DNA from: Arcuatula senhousia
Lineage: Eukaryota > Mollusca > Bivalvia > Mytilida > Mytilidae
DNA length: 64,000 nucleotides
Assembly (NCBI GenBank): GCA_963971305.1
Contig: OZ020309.1
Span: 11,401,001-11,465,000 of the forward strand
Reading direction: 5' to 3'
The notes under the pieces: model-generated
Databases searched by the model: none
The model's input: only the letters and a program-made list of their open reading frames with translations
What the model was told of the DNA's origin: nothing
Position numbers and translations under genes: made by a program
Shown: piece after piece, positions 11,601 to 23,372 of the stretch
Layout of the letters: every line of letters starts with the position of its first letter
How positions within the stretch are numbered: the first letter of the stretch is position 1

Positions 11601-13748
11601 CCACAAAAGTCTTACAAAAAAGTTTACGCCGCCGCCGTCGCCGTCGCCGTCGCCGGAAAGTAATACCTATGTCTCGCCTTCCGCGACTATTCGTCGCAGG
11701 CGAGACAAAAATGGGTCAAAGACAGAAATGGCCGGATTTTGTTTAACAAGAAGTAGGTGAGCGACAGACCTGAAATCACATCCCACGTAATGGAAGCCCA
11801 TGTTGACGCTGCATACCAAATATCAAGAGGCTGTGATTAGTAGTTGCTAAGAAAACTGTTACAAAAATTTTCTACTATAGGACATTATTGTCAAAAATTA
11901 ACTAAGTCAGTTAACAGGAAGTAGATGAGCAACAGACCTGAAATTGCATCCCACGTTATGGGACCTCACCCTGATACTGTATACCAAATATCAAGTGGCT
12001 ATGATAAATAGTTGCTGAGAAAACTGTTACGAATATTTTCTACTATTGGACATTATTGTCAAAAATTAACTAAGTTGGTAAACAGGAAGTAGGTGAGCTA
12101 CAGACCTGAAATCACATCCCATGTTATGGGACCTCACCCTGATGCTGAATACCAAATATCACCTCACCCTGATGCTGAATACCAAATATCAAGTGGCTGT
12201 GATAAATAGTTGCTGAGAAAACTGTTACAAAAATTTTCTACTATTGGACATTATTGTAAAAAAAAATGGGTCAAAGACAGAAATGGTCGGATTTTGTTTA
12301 ACAAGAAGTAGGTGAGCGACAGACCTGAAATCACATACCACGTTATGGAAGCCCATGTTGATGCTGCATACCAAATATCAAGTGGCTGTGATTAGTAGTT
12401 GCTAAGAAAACTGTTAAGAAAATTTTCTACTATTGGACATTATTGTAAAAAAAAATGGGTCAAAGACAGAAATGGCCGGATTTTGTTTAACAAGAAGTAG
12501 GTGAGCGACAGACCTGAAATCACATCCCACCTTATGGAAGCCCATGTTGATGCTGCATACCAAATATCAAGAGGCTGTGATTAGTAGTTGCTAAGAAAAC
12601 TGTTACAAAAATTTTCTACTATAGGACATTATTGTCAAAAATTAACTAAGTCAGTTAACAGGAAGTAGATGAGCAACAGACCTGAAATTGCATCCCACGT
12701 TATGGGACCTCACCCTGATACTGTATACCAAATATCAAGTGGCTATGATAAATAGTTGCTGAGAAAACTGTTACGAATATTTTCTACTATTGGACATTAT
12801 TGTCAAAAATTAACTAAGTTGGTAAACAGGAAGTAGGTGAGCTACAGACCTGAAATCACATCCCATGTTATGGGACCTCACCCTGATGCTGAATACCAAA
12901 TATCACCTCACCCTGATGCTGAATACCAAATATCAAGTGGCTGTGATAAATAGTTGCTGAGAAAACTGTTACAAAAATTTTCTACTATTGGATATTATTG
13001 TCAAAAAAAATGGGTCAAAGACAGAAATGGTCGGATTTTGTTTAACAAGAAGTAGGTGAGCGACAGACCTGAAATCACATCCCACGTTATGGAAGCCCAT
13101 GTTGATGCTGCATACCAAATATCAAGAGGCTGTGATTAGTAGTTGCTTAGACAACTGTTACAAAAATTTTCTACTATTGGACATTATTGTCAAAAATTAA
13201 CTAAGTCAGTTAACAGGAAGTAGATGAGCAACAGACCTGAAATTGCATTCCACGTTATGGGACCTCACCCTGATACTGTATACCAAATATCAAGTGGCTA
13301 TGATAAATAGTTGCTGAGAAAACTGTTACGAATATTTTCTACTATTGGACATTATTGTCAAAAATTAACTAAGTTGGTAAACAGGAAGTAGGTGAGCTAC
13401 AGACCTGAAATCACATCCCATGTTATGGGACCTCACCCTGATGCTGAATACCAAATATCAAGTGGCTGTGATAAAAAGTTGCTGAGAAAACTGTTACAAA
13501 AATTTTCTACTATTGGACATTATTGTCAAAAATTAACTAAGTCGGTAAACAGGAAGTAGGTGAGCGACAGACATGAAATCGCATCCCACGTTATGGGACC
13601 CCACCTTGATGCTGTATACCAAATATCAAGTGGCTGTGATTAGTAGTTGCTGAGAAAACTGTTACCAAAATTTCTTCCCCGCCCGCCCGCCGCCCACCCG
13701 ACATTCGCCATTTTATAACCTGGATTTTTCACTCTGTGAAATCCGGCC
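8671..13748 (+). mobile_element. Family C HINE-like element with a long higher-order tandem array
   Basis: It begins near CAAGCTCTAAAAATGGGTC, with GGCCAGATTT shortly after, and ends with a GC-rich stretch (CCCGCCCGCCCGCCGCCC), a GGATTTTTCAC-TCT-GTGAAATCC hairpin and GGCC followed by AAAAA. Units of about 185 bp carry ACAGGAAGTAGGTGAGC, CAGACCTGAAATCACATCCC, TACCAAATATCAAGTGGCTG and TAGTTGCTGAGAAAACTGTT. Four units form a higher-order repeat of about 743 bp, marked by a local duplication of CCTCACCCTGATGCTGAATA at about 9293, 10036, 12132 and 12876. A family A element is nested at 10357-11706. The whole element lies in intron 1 of C1q copy 2. Confidence 0.65.
10357..11706 (+). mobile_element. 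Complete family A HINE-like element nested in the family C array
   Basis: 5' end CAAGTGTGGCCACTAAAAGT, then GTCTCGCCTGCCGGC. Inside are about five 182-bp units, the last four almost identical. They are followed by a GCCGCCGTCGCC run, GGAAAGTAATACC and a hairpin whose arms are GTCTCGCC and GGCGAGAC, then AAAAA. The site is an A-run inside a family C unit. No coding capacity; ORFs such as 10502-10753 are array translations. Confidence 0.65.
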
Positions 13749-15072
13749 AAAAATTAACATTTTTCTCGATTTTGTTGGTTTTACCCTGTTTTAGGCATCT
13801 AAAAAATTGAAAAATTATTGGAAATTGAGTGCATTAACTCATAAATTTGAATCATTTTACTCCATACATGCAGTAAATTTCCATAAATTCCTTCAGATTT
13901 ATTCTTCGATAAAATAGCGGGCCAAATATAGCCCTGCCATATCATGTCCTTTTATCAATTTAGGGACAAATTTTATTGCAATTTTTTTTAACACAAAATG
14001 TGTGTTTGCCATGACATCTTCTCAAGTCCAGATTTTCTGTTCCACTTTGCTCCCCATGGTGCAGTCAACAATCTGGTGAATTGAATATATATATAAATGT
14101 TTTAAAACCTGACAGTTTTTGTAAAAGTCTTCCATTTTGGTGGTCGGGTTTGCAAGTGCTGGTTCTGTCATCTGCACTAACAATATTTTATATTTACATT
14201 ATAATCATATTCATGATACATGTACTTGTATGTTATGTACTGTAATGTGAACATTGCTTCCATCATGACTGTTATATGTAATTGCCCTAATGGGACCTAA
14301 TTTGGAAAATAAAAAATATTGGTATATTAATTGGTATATTGGTCTTAGTATGTAAAGTAAAAAATGTAAAAAAAAACTAGAAAATGTGTCTGAGCCACAG
14401 GATGGTCCTCCCATTTATGAAATATCATTGACCCCCAACATGTATTACCTCAGGGATATATGGACCATTATCAAGAATAAATCAAAATTGTTCGTACGTA
14501 AAATATAGGTCGCAGTGTCCTAATTTCTACTGTCAATGTGAAGGGTAGTCTGGAGAATGAAAAAAATAAAAAATATTTATTTCTTGAATAACTCGGTTTT
14601 AATTTATTTAGATAATCTTATAAGTCTCAAAAAGACATAACTAAAACGTTACAACTTTATAGAATGTTTGTTACATTTCCTGAAAATTCAGATATTTGCA
14701 CCTCTATGGGAAATTTCTACTGTAAAAAAATGGCAGGAAAAAATGTCACTTTCCATTGTGACGTCAAAATGCACTTCCAGATGTTTGACCACAAAATATA
14801 CCCAAATTCTACAATAAGGTGATTTTCTAAAATTTGGCACCCACAAAAATGGCTGCCTATTTCAATGGAGAAATGAGGGGGCAAAGTGATTTTGCCTCGT
14901 ATTTCTAAGAGGTAAGCTTTTTCTGTTTTCTTTTTTTGTAAATTTAGTTACTTTAAATTGCAAAAATAAAAATTGTTAACATTTCAAAGCTCCCAACAGT
15001 GGTGTAAAGAAAACAAGTGGCTCCCATTCTTTACTTTTCAATTTACTGTTACCTTTTATGCCTTTATTTAAT
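13749..15072 (+). other. Rest of copy 2 intron 1, little seen
   Basis: AT-rich. A short F-like relic may lie at 14384-14460 (GTGTCTGAGCCACAGG to CCCCCAACATGT). No coding region recognised. Confidence 0.45.
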
Positions 15073-15285
15073 TATGGTAGAAGCTGAAATATTCGTGGAG
15101 GATTTTAGTTCTGTTTATTTCCTAGTTAGGAAATCCCTACGAATTTAAAATATTTAGTTGAAGTGTACATTTCAAAAATAAAAATCCACAAAAATCTGTC
15201 CCCACCAATTCGGTTTTGTACTATTATAGATATAACCACAAATATAATCCCACGAAAAATAAATGATCATAATTATATTGACAAT
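15073..15285 (-). mobile_element. Mariner-like MITE, inverted copy, next to copy 2 exon 2
   Basis: GGTAGAAGCTGAAATATTCG at its left matches, in inverse orientation, the right end of the MITE at 31875-32088. The opposite end carries AATCCCACGAAAAAT. It ends about 12 bp before the exon acceptor. Confidence 0.5.
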
Positions 15286-15296
15286 CTAATTTACAG

Positions 15297-15908
15297 AGAA
15301 AATCTGCATTACCGAGAGTCTATTAAAATCATTGTTGAAGATAAACAATATACATTTATTTAATGCCTGTTCATTGGGCAGTCAAAACTATTATCCCGAG
15401 GTGCTGGAGATGATTTAGGAACTGTTGCCAGTGCGACATCAAAAGAATTTTGCTCTTTATGTTTTTCCTACGTTTTTCCATAATTTTCCTGTGTGTTCTA
15501 CCGCATAAAAATGCATCAAGAGGTTCTCTTTCGGAATTCCAAATAAACAAAATACAGATAATTATGCATGATAATCTGTTGAGAAATGGCATGGGTCTGT
15601 TGAGAAATGGCATAACATTAATGTTATAACATGAAGTTCTTAACACCTAAAAGAATCCAATGCACGAAATGAATAATTTATATAATTCTAATTGATATGA
15701 AATATATATAGAAATAGTAATTAAAAAGCATAAAATACCCTTGACGTCGCTCTGTACTGCGATTCGTTCACGCGCATGGAACAGTTCGTTCCAGGAATTA
15801 AACAGTTAACTGTTACACGCTGACGTCATTTCGAACAAAAATGAATGAAAACATCCAAAATTACTTCATATGAAAAATATTCACTATAAGTTAATAATAA
15901 AGAACAAG
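15297..15908 (+). pseudogene. C1q copy 2 exon 2, split by an insertion
   Basis: The exon begins after TTTACAG and matches exon 2 of copies 3 and 4 up to about 15350 (AGAAAATCTGCAT, then GAAGATAAACAATA). The remaining exon bases, AATAAAGAACAAG, and the GTATGTCT donor reappear only at about 15893-15910. About 540 bp is therefore inserted within a 69-nt exon. AATA at both edges may be a target duplication. The insert contains no recognisable gene. Confidence 0.7.
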
Positions 15909-16245
15909 GTATGTCTACTATTTTTTACACCTTATAAGTATCCGAAAGCAAAGAGAAATTCTTTATGGCACAAACTAAGTTGGCAGGGCAGATGACTGCA
16001 ATATTTCCCCCTCTCTTATGAATGGGTAAACAAGAGCAAATCAAATTTCTAAGTTAAAACTGATGAATCTTCTATTGTCAAGTGTTGGTCTTTATTCTAC
16101 TGCTTCCAACTATTGATTAGAATTGATTTAATATTGTATTTAATTAATTTTACATCTTTTTGAAAAGAAAATTACAATGTGATTTTTTGTCAAGCATTAT
16201 ATACATACATGCTTCATGGCACTTCCTTTTTTTCTACCTTTTTAG

Positions 16246-16633
16246 TTGGAAGACCAGTATTTTTTGCTTTTCTCAAGAATCACATCCTTTTAGTGGAAAC
16301 AATGTGCTAAAGTTTGATGAGGTTACGACAAATATTGGAAATGGGTACAACAAGGATACTGGCCTTTTCACTGCACCAAATGATGGCATATATATATTTG
16401 GATGTGTCATTGTAGCAAGCGGTGGAAATACAGTACGTTACTGGGTTTACAAGAACAACAACTCTTTTGCTGCAGGTTATGTCTCAAAAACCAGTAATGC
16501 CAATTCCAACACACAGCATGTCATTCTAGAGATGAAAAAAGGTGATTCTTTCTCCATCAGACATAGAGGGAGTGATTCTGAAGGAGTATATGGGTTACGC
16601 CACTCCTATGTTTTTGGCTACCAGCTCAACTAA
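16246..16633 (+). pseudogene. C1q copy 2, last exon with a frameshift
   Basis: After a TTTTTAG acceptor the phase predicted by the other copies reads VGRPVFFAFLKNHI, then loses one base (CATCCTTTTAGT where copy 4 has CATCACTTTTAGT) and meets a stop. From there the remaining domain is open in the shifted frame (FDEVTTNIGNGY, FTAPNDGIYIFGC, YVFGYQLN). Total length is one base short of a multiple of three compared with copies 1 and 4. With the split exon 2 and the junction stop, this copy is best called a pseudogene, though an assembly error cannot be excluded for the single base. AATAAA lies near 16646. Confidence 0.8.
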
Positions 16634-17192
16634 CTTCACATTTATAATAAAGAAGTTAATTGTTGAAGTTTCTGTCTTTATTTTACCAGTAAGTTGACAA
16701 CAAAAAAGAATTTATAAGGAATCAGTTTAATCAAGATATTTCTTAAATTTTCAAATTCTTATTTATTTGTGCACAGTCGATTTTAGGTAAATATCAATAT
16801 TAAACACCCTTGTACGTGGCCTCAAAAATCTCATGAGACATTTAATCATAATTTAACCAAAAGTGTTCATTAACATAACATGTCAGTTGAGAGTTACAAT
16901 CTTGATATTTTGTCTTTATGCAAAATACATTTTGAATGCAAAAAAAAATGAACCCAAAACCTGTACTATCTTTCACAAAATAAATGTGAACATTCAATTG
17001 TAATAAGATGTGTCCATTATCTAGGTACTACTTTACTTTACTTGTTCTGATAATATGCCATTTAAGCTGTACATATACTAAGATCTTTTTCAAAAATTTT
17101 CAAACTGTCCTTTACTCATCTACTTGCTTACCAAATATTTTATGATGCAGGCAACATATGTCTTCCATTGAAAACCACCTGATTCTAGTTTA

Positions 17193-17399
17193 CTGTAAAA
17201 AGGGGATAATTTCGCATGGTTTAAATTTCGCGGTTTCAGTACCTAAATGCATTCGTAATGTTTTAATTTCGCGTTTTATTAGATCATGGAATATTGGGTC
17301 CTTCTAAATTTAATTTACGCGGGGGGATATTTTCGCGAATTTGTAATGATCTAGAAATTAGCGAAAATAAACCCCTTGTAAAAATTTCCCCTTTTACAG
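17193..17399. mobile_element. Tc1/mariner-like MITE with TA target duplication
   Basis: Inverted ends CTGTAAAAAGGGGATAATTT and AAATTTCCCCTTTTACAG are flanked by TA on both sides, the Tc1/mariner target. CG-containing motifs (TTTCGC, GCGAAAATA) recur inside. The duplicate is at 27849-28038. No coding capacity. Confidence 0.7.
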
Positions 17400-17407
17400 T
17401 ATTATAT

Positions 17408-17875
17408 CTCCCAATGTCCAAGCGATTGCCAAATTTTACAAAACTGCCCAAACAAAGCCCGATTTTGAGGCTGAAATGTAATGAATAAAAATAAATTTGG
17501 GTGTTTTGGAAAGGAAAATCATCTGTGAAAGGAATTATATAAGAAAAGGTATGACAATGATTTATTTAAAGAAAATTGAATTAAAGAAAAGGGTGGTGGT
17601 GAAAGTAGTATCTCCCTTGTGGTTTTTCTTTCGTACCGCACATTGACTCTAACAAAATATTGATAGAGGGGAACAAGTCCCTGTGTTTGAGTAATATTTC
17701 AGGTCCAAAATAAGAATCTGTCAAAATAATTCAATCTCAACAAAACTTGGTAAATTGGGGTTTTATATGTCAAAATTTAGGTAGAATGACAATATGCCTA
17801 TGTTTGGGAGATATTTTACTAGTTTTTACTAGATCGTAGTTTGTAACTAACTGTGCTACCCTCTTGAAATAAAGA

Positions 17876-17908
<33 letters not shown>

Positions 17909-17910
17909 TT
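17408..17910 (+). repeat. Retroposon-like repeat ending in an (ATT)n tail
   Basis: Runs from ATGTCCAAGCGATTGCC to CTTGAAATAAAGAATTATT and an ATT run (17878-17910). The duplicate at 28052-29295 is interrupted at 28214-28944. A diverged third copy of its left half is at 60387-60663. The simple-repeat tail resembles the 3' end of LINE or SINE copies, but no ORF or tRNA promoter was identified. Confidence 0.5.
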
Positions 17911-19189
17911 TATTTTGCTCTGCACTATGAAACAAAAACATGTATGCAAAGTAAGGTAGTTGGGGTGTCTATGACCATGGAAGTAATATTGAGAAGGAAC
18001 TATATCGACCAATTATCACATGTTAGTTACCAGCAGAGCCTCTACCAAAACTTTGGGATTTTATCTAATTAGCATCGTCTCAATAAGATTCCTATGGTGA
18101 CTATCTGCGTCAGCGCCACTCCAATTCGTCATCTGGATTATCTTATCGGTCATGTGATTTTTATTGAATTGGATGAAATTGCTAACCTTTAAAGAGCACC
18201 TGTAATTTATTACCATAGGTGGGGCATCTATATCGAAAACTTGCGCTTTCAAATACGAATCCAATGGTGCAATAAACTTCAAAATCGGACAAGAATTATG
18301 GTCATTACAACTGTTTAAAATAAGAATTTGTTGTAATTTCAAAAATGTTGCTTAATTTTCAATCACATTTAACCTGTGCTCCCGGTGACCTCCGATATCC
18401 TTGGTGCTGGATTTGGCTTCGTTGTTCGAACGTTTTGGTTCTGAGTACTTTTCATTTTCAACAGTTTTGGATTTTGACCTTCCAATGTTTTGATTTAAAT
18501 GCTACTGATGAGAGGTTACTCCTTGAAATATCGATATATAGCATATCCAAATTAACCGTTTATACCCGCGTTTTGGTATTTGTAACAAAAACATACGCTG
18601 TAAAAAAAAAGACATGACGCTGGTTAGATTGATACTAACGAGTATTTTGTCGGATGTTGACGGATACTAGAGAATTTGATTGAAATCACGCAATTCTATC
18701 GGCAAAAGTTGGAATTCAAAGCCTTAGATTAAGTAGATTTTAAACTTTAAATGTTGTTATTAAAGAGGAGTTAAGTGATTAAAGAAAAGTCAATTTATTT
18801 AAATAATTTACAATTATTTGAAGGTTTCTCTGCAAAATGAAAAATCTGCTACAAAAATGAAATGTTTTTTTTTTATTTAAGATTTTTTTGACAAGCTTGA
18901 CAATATGAAGAAAATCTGAATTATGAAAAACTAAACTTTAATTTGCTTTTATGAGAATCTACAGGTCCTACATTTGAACAAAACACAAAAATATTCATAA
19001 ATAAAAAAAAAATGGTGTTACATAACTATTCACATAATCATAGACCTGTATATTAAATATATTCATTATAATTGAATACATGTATATTCTAATAATATTA
19101 TACAGGTCTGTGATACAATTTGTGCATTCACATTTAGTTAAATTTTCCGATATTTTCAGGATACCCCCACCATAACAAACAAGAGTTGA
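17911..19189. other. Duplicated non-coding sequence
   Basis: No gene recognised. Short ORFs on both strands (18061-18342 minus, 18345-18617 plus) are preserved in the duplicate simply because the arms are nearly identical. They show no domain. Confidence 0.5.
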
Positions 19190-20620
19190 CACTAAAGTGT
19201 GTCTCGCCTGTCGGCACCATCACAGAACTCATTGAAGGTCTAGCTGGGCCTTCAGAAAAGTTAAGGTCAAGGTCATGTGACAGACAGATGACAGAATTCC
19301 TATCCATCACAAAAATGTCTGAAGTTTGTTCTAGATACCATAGTTATTGAGAAACTATGAAAAAAAAAACAACATTCACTAAGTTATTGAACCGTGAAAA
19401 TGGGGTCAGGGTCACACCACATGGTGTCAGTTGTTTAGACCGAAACCCCAAATGTCTGTATGTCAAATATCAGATGCCTAGCTATTATACTTTTAACTTA
19501 ATTTATTTTCGACAAAAATTTTAATTGTCCAAAAAATCATCTAAGTCCACAGAGTCACTGAACCATGGAAATTGTGTCAAGGTCACAGGACATTGTGTCA
19601 GTTGCATAGACCATAACTCCAGGTGTCTGTATACCAGATATCAGATGCCTAGCTATTATACTTTTCACTTAATTCATTTTCCACAAAAGTCCTACATAGA
19701 GGTTTTTTGGCCCCCAAAATCATCAAAGTCCACAGAGTCACTGAACCATAAAAATGGAGTCAAGGTCAAATGGCATGGCACCAGTTGCATAGACCATAAT
19801 CCAAAGTGTCTGTATACCAGATATCAAATGCCTAGCTATAATACTTTTCACTTTATTCATTATCCACTAAAGTCTTACAAAGGGGTTTTTTAGCCTGAAA
19901 AAACATCAAAGTTAACAGAGTCAATGAACCATGAAATTGGGGTCAAGGTCAACTGGCATGGTGCCAGTTGTGTAGACAATAACCCCAACTGTCCGTATAC
20001 CAAATATCAGAAACCTAGCTATTATACTTTTCTTGTAATTCATTTTCCACAATAGTCTTACAAAGGGTTTTTTTGGTCTGAAAAAACATCTAAGTTCGCA
20101 GAGTCACTGAACCATGAAATTTTGGTCAGGGTCAAACGGCATGGTGCCAGTTGCGTACACCATAACCTGAACTGTCTGTATACCAAATATCAGATGCCTA
20201 GCTATTATACTTTTCTTGTAATTCATTTTCCACAAAAGTCTTACAAAGGGTTTTTTGGCCCGAAAAAACATCTAAGTTCACAGAGTCACTGAACCATGAA
20301 ATTTGGGTCAGGGTCAAACGGCATGGTGCCAGTTGCGTAGACCATAACCTGAACTGTCTGTATACCAAATATCAGATGCCTAGCTATTATACTTTTCTTG
20401 TAATTCATTTTCCACAAAAGTCTTACAAAGGGGTTTTTTGGCCCGAAAAAACATCTAAGTTCACAGAGTCACTGAACCATGAAATTTGGGTCAGGGTCAA
20501 ACGGCATGGTGCCAGTTGCGTAGACCATAACCTGAACTGTCTGTATACCAAATATCAGATGCCTAGCTATTATACTTTTCTTGTAATTCATTTTCCACAA
20601 AAGTCTTACAAAAAAGTTTA

Positions 20621-20679
<59 letters not shown>

Positions 20680-20747
20680 CCGCCGCCGCCGCTGCCGGAA
20701 AGTAATACCTATGTCTCGCCTTCAGCAACTAAAGTCGCAGGCGAGAC
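19190..20747 (+). mobile_element. Family A HINE-like element with a matching empty site at 30.55 kb
   Basis: 5' CAAGAGTTGACACTAAAGTG then GTCTCGCCTGTCGGC. Six or so 182-bp units follow, the last three almost identical. Then a CGTCGC run (20621-20697), GGAAAGTAATACC, and a hairpin ending GCAGGCGAGAC plus AAAAA. The other duplication arm reads ACCATAACAAAAAACGGGTA without the element, so insertion was into the A-run and added at most a couple of bases. ORFs here, including one rich in Ala-Val, are repeat translations. Confidence 0.7.
20621..20697 (+). repeat. (CGTCGC)n microsatellite
   Basis: About a dozen copies of CGTCGC degenerating to CCGCCG, between the tandem array and the 3' hairpin. 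Shorter versions sit at the same place in the elements ending at 11706, 28944, 43324 and 46588. Confidence 0.9.
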
Positions 20748-21000
20748 AAAAACGGGTACATTTAATTTTGGATGGATCGTAGTCGAGGTCTGTGATTTCG
20801 TCAAAAACGGGACTTGCCGATAAGCGTCAAATCTGATTGAGACCATGCTGAATGTTTACCTACATGGCATGATTATTATTGATTAACATGATTTCGATAA
20901 GATAGGCGGTAACGCAGATAAACCGTTTTATCTGGCTTGGTGGTTTTTCCTTCTCAATATTACTTCCATGCTATGACTGAAAATCTTTTTATACATCTAT

Positions 21001-21902
21001 CAGTCAGGGGCCTTTATACTTAAATCAGTGATTTTTTAATCACTTGATTAAGTATTATTCAGTTATTTTCCTTGTAAAGCTAGAGTTACCTCTCTTTCAA
21101 AATCACTTGTTCAAGTAGTACAAATGAATCACTTATAACAGTGATTTTATTAAAATTTTCTTCATTCTAAATGTTATGGAGAGAAGTATGAGTCTTAATG
21201 TATAATTAAAGATAGAACACACCCCCATCTAGATAATGGAATGTCCAGTCATGGCAGGACATGACCCTGAACTGAATTTTGGATAATTACCCTCCAAATC
21301 ACTTGCTTAAGTATCATATATAGATTTTCTGATATTTTCAGGATACCCCCACCATAAAAAAAACTTTTCAGGATACCCCCACCATAACAAAAAACGGGTA
21401 CATTTAATTTTGGATGGATCGTAGTCGAGGTCTGTGATTTCATCGAAAACGAAATTTTTTAACCTTTAAAAAAATCACCTTTTTAAGTAATATTTTGTTA
21501 GGTAACCCCTGCTATCTTCAGGCATCACGAACATGATGATTTTGATCACAAACATGGGTCATTAATTACATAATCAGAAACCTAAGATATTGAAGTTAAT
21601 GGGAAAATTATTGCCACAGTTAGGAAAATTCAGATAGTGAAGTAATGGATTGTTACATTTGGCCTTTCTTTTATCAGAAAATACATATTTTGTGAAAAAT
21701 ACTGATAACAGGTGGCAGCAAAATCTTTAAGTTTGTAATTTTAAAATAGCCTAATAAATCTTTTTTCAATATTAATAAATTAGTATAAATTTTCTTTAAC
21801 TGTTCTTTTGTAAATTTAGATTTTTTGAAATATCTTTAGCATTTTGAAAGGTACTTGAATAAGTGATATAAAAATCACTCATTTAAGTAATGCCCCTGAC
21901 TG
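21001..21902. mobile_element. DNA transposon with CAGTCAGGGGC inverted ends
   Basis: The left end CAGTCAGGGGCCTTTATACT and the reverse complement of the right end, CAGTCAGGGGCATTACTTAA, begin imperfect TIRs of about 50 bp. TCTAT flanks both sides, a likely 5-bp target duplication. AATCACTT..TTAAGTA motifs recur along the element in both orientations. An internal direct repeat (GATACCCCCACCATAAC..) at 21333-21440 repeats sequence flanking the element near 19160 and 20755. Duplicate at 30814-31716. No transposase. Confidence 0.65.
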
Positions 21903-22061
21903 TCTATCATTTACTTTAATTTTTACTATGTCAGCCATTCTAATTGATTTCTGATAATGGTAAAAATCAAAATTGAAGAATTGGGAAAATTTGTGCCCCA
22001 TACTTATTAGGGGAGATAATTTGTATAGAAATAATATGACTTTTCATGTTTTTTTTTAGTA

Positions 22062-23372
22062 TACTGTATAATTATATATTTTTGTTGGGATAAAATTTCG
22101 TGGTTTAGAGCACAAAACAATATAGGTGGGGACAAATTTTCGTAGATTTCTAATTTTGATCCACAGTCTTTTAACTAAATATTTTAAATTCGTGGGGTTT
22201 TAATTTCCAGTCCGAAAACCGGTGGTATTTAAACAATAGAATGTGAGCTCTTCATCGGAAAAGATAGGAAAGTCAATTCGAATGTTTATCCTGGTTGTCA
22301 AGTGAATCAAAAGTTCTTTTTAGTACAAAATTTCTTCCAATTTTAAGTTATGCTGATAAAATAAACTTTTTTGAATTAAAAAGAGTTTTTAAAAGTAACA
22401 GATTGCATTTTAATGCATGTTATTATGTGGATATTTATGAAATGCATACGGTGCAAACTGAAATGGATCGCACAACTTTAACTTTTATATAAAAAATTGA
22501 AAAAAATCACACTATTTGTTTAAATGTATATCTTCCCATCTGCAAATTTTCAGACATGTACTGCAAGAGGTAAAGCCAAAATAAAATTAAGAAAAAGACC
22601 TATTTTTCTAGTCCGTCTTGACAACCTTCTTTTTAAAAGTACACGATTTACCTGTTGAATTCGATTATGTCATAGAACATGTTTACCTTTTTGACCGGTA
22701 TCCGTAAATTGGGATCAACAGTATGTGAATTTGCATTGTATTGGAGTAAATGTCCAATTCAATATTCAGTCATCCGTTTTAAAAATAGGAATGCCTCCCA
22801 TTTATCATGTTTATAATTTATTAAAGATAGAACTTGGTTGTGTCCCTTGAAAGTTTTTCATAGTTACACATTGAATTCAAATGGATCGTTATATGATAAC
22901 AGTAAAATATAATTTTCAAACTAATATCTGTCGAAAGAAAAGGTAATAACCTAACATTCCCACAAGTTTCGAAAATGTACTGCAGGTATTACGCCTTGTG
23001 CGATTTTTTAAAGGTTGAGTTGACATTTTATTTTTTTCCAACGGCCAATAAGTTTCACTCGATTTGTTAAAATATGCACTTTTGTTGACCTTATAAACAA
23101 CTGTTTACGCAACAGAAAAGATTCGTTAATAACATAACATGTCCAACGTATATCATAGTAGTCAAATCCATGCGTAATAAATGAAAGTTGAAGATTGTTT
23201 ATATGCCGTCACCATCGTTGTTGTCATCGTTAAAAATTTAAAAACACATTAGCTGTTTTCTGCAGGGGAGATAATTGAATACCACTAGATATTAGACTGA
23301 ATTTCATGGATATTTCTTACCCATGAAATAAACAAAATTAAATCCCCCACGAATATTTCTGCTTCTACAGTA
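22062..23372. mobile_element. Mariner-like MITE split by a later insertion
   Basis: Ends TACTGTATAATTATA and TTTCTGCTTCTACAGTA. Uninterrupted in the duplicate arm at 31875-32088, where it is about 214 bp. Internal phrases (AAAATTTCGTGG, CCCCCACGAATATTT) are shared with the inverted copy at 15073. Confidence 0.6.
22208..23299. mobile_element. 1,092-bp element with CAGTC ends and 6-bp target duplication
   Basis: It starts at the C of CAGTCCGAAAACCGGTGG and ends in CCACTAGATATTAGACTG. AATTTC is present on both sides (22202-22207 and 23300-23305) but only once in the empty site of the other arm (32016-32021). Imperfect TIRs share CAGTC and GTGGTATT. The superfamily is not assignable; the short ORF inside (22295-22492) has no domain I recognise. 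Confidence 0.7.

Noticed and set aside
18061..18617. Divergent ORFs conserved at 29444-30000
   Set aside because: Both arms of the segmental duplication are nearly identical, so conservation carries no evidence of coding.
20376..20705. 109-residue ORF ending in an Ala-Val run
   Set aside because: It is a translation of the family A array running into the (CGTCGC)n microsatellite.
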